DNA from: an uncultured Mycoplasmatota bacterium
GTDB taxonomy: Bacteria > Bacillota_I > Bacilli_A > RF39 > UBA660
Assembly (NCBI GenBank): GCA_947384645.1
Contig: CANDHX010000060.1
Span: forward strand, 1 to 7,790
Reading direction: 5' to 3'
Length of the DNA stretch: 7,790 nt
The notes below the pieces were generated by a model. The model had not been told where the DNA came from, ran no database searches, and saw only the letters and a list, made by a program, of their open reading frames with translations. The translations under genes were made by a program, and so were the position numbers. Positions 5,758 through 7,790 of this stretch are shown here, piece by piece (position 1 is the stretch's first letter; each line of letters begins with the position of its first letter).

Positions 5758-7790
5758 TTAAGCAACTAATGAACCTTTTACTACATTAGAACTCGAATAT
5801 TTAGTAGTCAGAAGTGTATCTACTGTACTCGATGTATTAGCAGTATAGTTTACGATTATCTTACCAGAACTAGAGGAAGTATTGGCAAACATCTCTTCAT
5901 AATAGTCTAGTTTTGGATTTCTTATGGTTATAGTTGTTGTAATATTTGGACTTTGGGCAAACATATAGCCCATTGAAGTAAGACTTGAAGTATCCCATGA
6001 ACCGAGATTTAAATTTCTTAACTTTTTGCACACTTGAAACATTCCATTCATGACAGTCACTTTACTAGTATCAAAGTTGCTTAAATCGAGCGAAGTCAAA
6101 TTTTCATTACTTGCAAACATATATTCCATAGTTTTTGCATTCGAAGTATTAAAGCTACTCACATCTAGTGAAGTCAAATTCATACAAGTATGAAACATAG
6201 TTGCAAAATTAGTAACTTTCGAAGTATCGAAGTGTCTTAAATCGAGCGAGGTCAAAGATGAACACCTATTGAATAGAGCAAACATATTTGTGACATTACT
6301 AGTATTAAACTTACTTATATTTAAAGAAGAAAGCTTATTACAATTATAGAAAACCCAACTCATATCTACTACGTTATCCGTTCTAAAATTGCTCAAGTCG
6401 AGCGAAGTTAAACTGTTGCACTCGTGAAACATATAAGCCATTGTAGTCAAACTTATTCCATCGAAATTACTACCCAACGAAACTGTCGTAAGCTTCAAAC
6501 ATTCGCTAAACATATAAGCCATGTCTGTTACTTTTTTTGTATCGAACGTTCTTAAATCTAGTGAAGTTAAATTTTTACAACGCCAAAACATTCCATTCAT
6601 GTCCACTACATTCTCAGTATAAAAATTAGGCAAATTTAAACTGCTCAATGCAAAACAATCGTGAAATAACCAAGCCATATCTGTTACGTTACTCGTATTA
6701 GCACTTGCTAAATTCAAAGATGTCAAACTGTTACATCCGCTAAAAGTAGCATTCATACTCGTGACAGCATCGGTTTTAAAGTTGCTTAAATCTAATGAGA
6801 CTAAGCTATTGCATTCTAAGAACATATAACTTAAATTTTTAACTTTTATTGCAGTGAAATTTTCGCTTAAAGTTAAAGTAGTTAATTTTTTACAATTATG
6901 AAACATGCTTGCCATATTCGTAACATTCGAAGTATCAAAACTGTTTAAATTTAAGCTCGTCAACTTTTCACAATCTTTAAACATATATCTCATTGTAGTT
7001 ACATTTGAAGTATTAAAGCTACTTAAATCTATATTTGTAAGCTTTTCACAATAAGCGAACATTCCTAACATATCTGTGGCATTTGATGTATCAAAATGAC
7101 TTAAATCTAAAGATGTAAGATTATTGCAATTTGCAAACATATCCCACATATTAACTATATTTGAAGTATCGAAGTATTCCATACCTTCTATTGTAGTCAT
7201 ATTAGAAAAACCTTTGAATAGCAAGCTGCTATTTGGATTTCCTAAAATACTTCCATCGGCTTGAATGTAAGCAGTATATGTCGTATTATCTGCATTTGGA
7301 ACCATATAACTCATAACACTTCCATTTTTATCATTTGATACATCTTCTACATAGACTGCATTAGATTTAGGCATCATCTCGTGTTCAAATACTACTTTAG
7401 TAATATTCGGAGACTTAGCCCATAACTGTTTGATATCATTTCTCGCCATCAAAACCGGTATTGCTTTCCAGTGGGCATATAAAGTAACATTAGAAGGTAT
7501 TTTTACGATATCATTTGGATTTATTTTTGTGCCAGAATTCTGTTCTGTGTACCATCCTGTAAATTCGAAGCCTTCATGTATGGGAATTGGCAATTCACCA
7601 TATTCAGTATCATAAGTTACTACTTTGCTTTGAGGTTCTACAGTTCCACCATTTGCATTAAAAGTTATGCTATAACTTGCCGGTTCAAAATTAGCAGTTA
7701 AAGAAATGTTCTCTGCTGGCATAGTTATCGTATTGTCATTTATATAAGTATCAGCTCCACTCCACTTTATAAAGCTGTATCCTGTCTTTT
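5758..7790 (-). CDS. BspA-like leucine-rich repeat surface protein with InlB-type repeats, N-terminus outside window
   Basis: The frame is open to the right edge, so these 676 residues are only the C-terminal part. The Met at 7722 sits inside the repeat motif TMPAENISLTANF and is not the start. Order from the edge: the end of a divergent InlB-type repeat (TGYSF...W...TMPA...LTANF), then a complete Listeria-Bacteroides/Flg_new-like repeat (YSITFNANGGTV to LYAHWK). Next comes a linker of about 85 residues and some 17 BspA-like (DUF285-type) repeats of 26 residues, consensus F-x2-C-x2-LTSLDLS-x-F-DTSNVT-x-M, ending in a Ser/Thr-rich tail. These families are known in secreted or cell-surface proteins, often adhesive. 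There is no LPxTG, membrane helix or other anchor at the C-terminus, so export signal and anchor, if any, must lie upstream. The ligand is unknown. A strong terminator follows. Confidence 0.93.
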   Translation of the reverse strand, partial: KTGYSFIKWSGADTYINDNTITMPAENISLTANFEPASYSITFNANGGTVEPQSKVVTYDTEYGELPIPIHEGFEFTGWYTEQNSGTKINPNDIVKIPSNVTLYAHWKAIPVLMARNDIKQLWAKSPNITKVVFEHEMMPKSNAVYVEDVSNDKNGSVMSYMVPNADNTTYTAYIQADGSILGNPNSSLLFKGFSNMTTIEGMEYFDTSNIVNMWDMFANCNNLTSLDLSHFDTSNATDMLGMFAYCEKLTNIDLSSFNTSNVTTMRYMFKDCEKLTSLNLNSFDTSNVTNMASMFHNCKKLTTLTLSENFTAIKVKNLSYMFLECNSLVSLDLSNFKTDAVTSMNATFSGCNSLTSLNLASANTSNVTDMAWLFHDCFALSSLNLPNFYTENVVDMNGMFWRCKNLTSLDLRTFDTKKVTDMAYMFSECLKLTTVSLGSNFDGISLTTMAYMFHECNSLTSLDLSNFRTDNVVDMSWVFYNCNKLSSLNISKFNTSNVTNMFALFNRCSSLTSLDLRHFDTSKVTNFATMFHTCMNLTSLDVSSFNTSNAKTMEYMFASNENLTSLDLSNFDTSKVTVMNGMFQVCKKLRNLNLGSWDTSSLTSMGYMFAQSPNITTTITIRNPKLDYYEEMFANTSSSSGKIIVNYTANTSSTVDTLLTTKYSSSNVVKGSLVA
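5890..7209 (-). repeat. Array of about 17 BspA-like leucine-rich repeats
   Basis: Coding repeat with a period of 26 residues (78 bases). Core units read F-x2-C-x2-LTSLDLS-x-F-DTSNVT-x-M-x2-M. The first and last units are shorter and degenerate, two units have 27 residues, and two units lack the otherwise near-constant Cys (ASNEN and AQSPN units). The DNA copies have drifted while the protein pattern is kept, so the array is old or under selection on the fold rather than freshly expanded. Confidence 0.92.
6118..6903 (-). repeat. Two consecutive five-repeat blocks (higher-order duplication within the LRR array)
   Basis: The blocks at 6903-6511 and 6510-6118 each encode 131 residues: one 27-residue unit plus four 26-residue units. 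Both start with C-x-KLTT and an x-NF replacing the usual FDTSNV segment, continue with YMF-x-ECNSL-x-SLDLSNF-x-TD-x-V, and have a third unit ending in Leu rather than Met. The resemblance is at protein level. Confidence 0.6.
7465..7674 (-). repeat. Complete InlB B-type (Listeria-Bacteroides) repeat domain
   Basis: About 70 residues with the family hallmarks: YSITFNANGGTV opening, V-x-YDTEYGELP centre, GFEFTGWYTE, and the closing NVTLYAHWK. Small beta-grasp-like modules of this type serve as stalk or spacer units in surface proteins. Confidence 0.88.
7687..7790 (-). repeat. Partial divergent InlB-type repeat at window edge
   Basis: The edge of the window encodes TGYSF-x2-WSG, then NTITMPAENISLTANF, the second half of a divergent InlB B-type repeat. 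It shows that the protein extends upstream, probably with further such modules. Confidence 0.75.

Noticed and set aside
5890..7209. Regular 78-base periodicity as a CRISPR or tandem DNA repeat
   Set aside because: The repeats are coding, divergent at DNA level and match BspA-like LRR units; there are no identical short repeats with unique spacers.
7430..7615. Plus-strand open frame of 61 codons
   Set aside because: Antisense to the InlB-type repeat, whose protein pattern is clear on the minus strand.
7720..7722. ATG as the start of the BspA-like gene
   Set aside because: It encodes the Met of the TMPA repeat motif, the frame stays open upstream with recognisable repeat sequence to the window edge, and no ribosome binding site precedes it.
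1..7790. Mycoplasma genetic code (TGA as Trp)
   Set aside because: The frames are full length with the standard code, and the Trp codons checked are TGG.

Overview
The window is a compact, low-GC stretch in which every recognisable gene lies on the minus strand. The standard genetic code fits: every Trp codon I checked is TGG, and the four visible stops are TAA or TAG. AT-rich genes, perfect sigma-A-type promoters, GGAGG-type ribosome binding sites and a BspA/DUF285 surface protein suggest a low-GC Firmicutes/Tenericutes-side bacterium, plausibly an uncultured gut Bacilli (Erysipelotrichales/RF39-like) lineage. That placement is inference.

In transcription order (high to low coordinates): (1) 7790-5758, the C-terminal 676 residues of a large surface protein with InlB-type beta repeats followed by about 17 BspA-like leucine-rich repeats, closed by a strong terminator. 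(2) 5660-4317 and (3) 4237-2909, two divergent paralogues of about 445 residues that I do not recognise. Each has a central two-helix membrane hairpin, its own near-identical TTGACA-17-TAGAAT promoter and its own terminator. (4) 2836-1343, lysS (class II lysyl-tRNA synthetase), with a promoter and a very short leader. (5) 1328-987, a 113-residue single-pass membrane protein whose ribosome binding site abuts the lysS stop codon, so it is almost certainly on the lysS transcript. (6) 911 to the window edge, the first 303 residues of a single-pass membrane protein with an HEDIH zinc-peptidase motif and a downstream NEAVAE; its C-terminus lies outside the window.

There is no mobile element, CRISPR array, tRNA or rRNA, and no gene-free stretch above 100 bases. 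The housekeeping gene is lysS; the other genes encode envelope or surface functions. The least explained parts are the paralogous hairpin pair, with its repeated terminator-promoter modules, and the putative membrane-anchored metallopeptidase. No functional link between the neighbours can be shown from sequence alone, because each is separately promoted except the lysS-113 aa pair.
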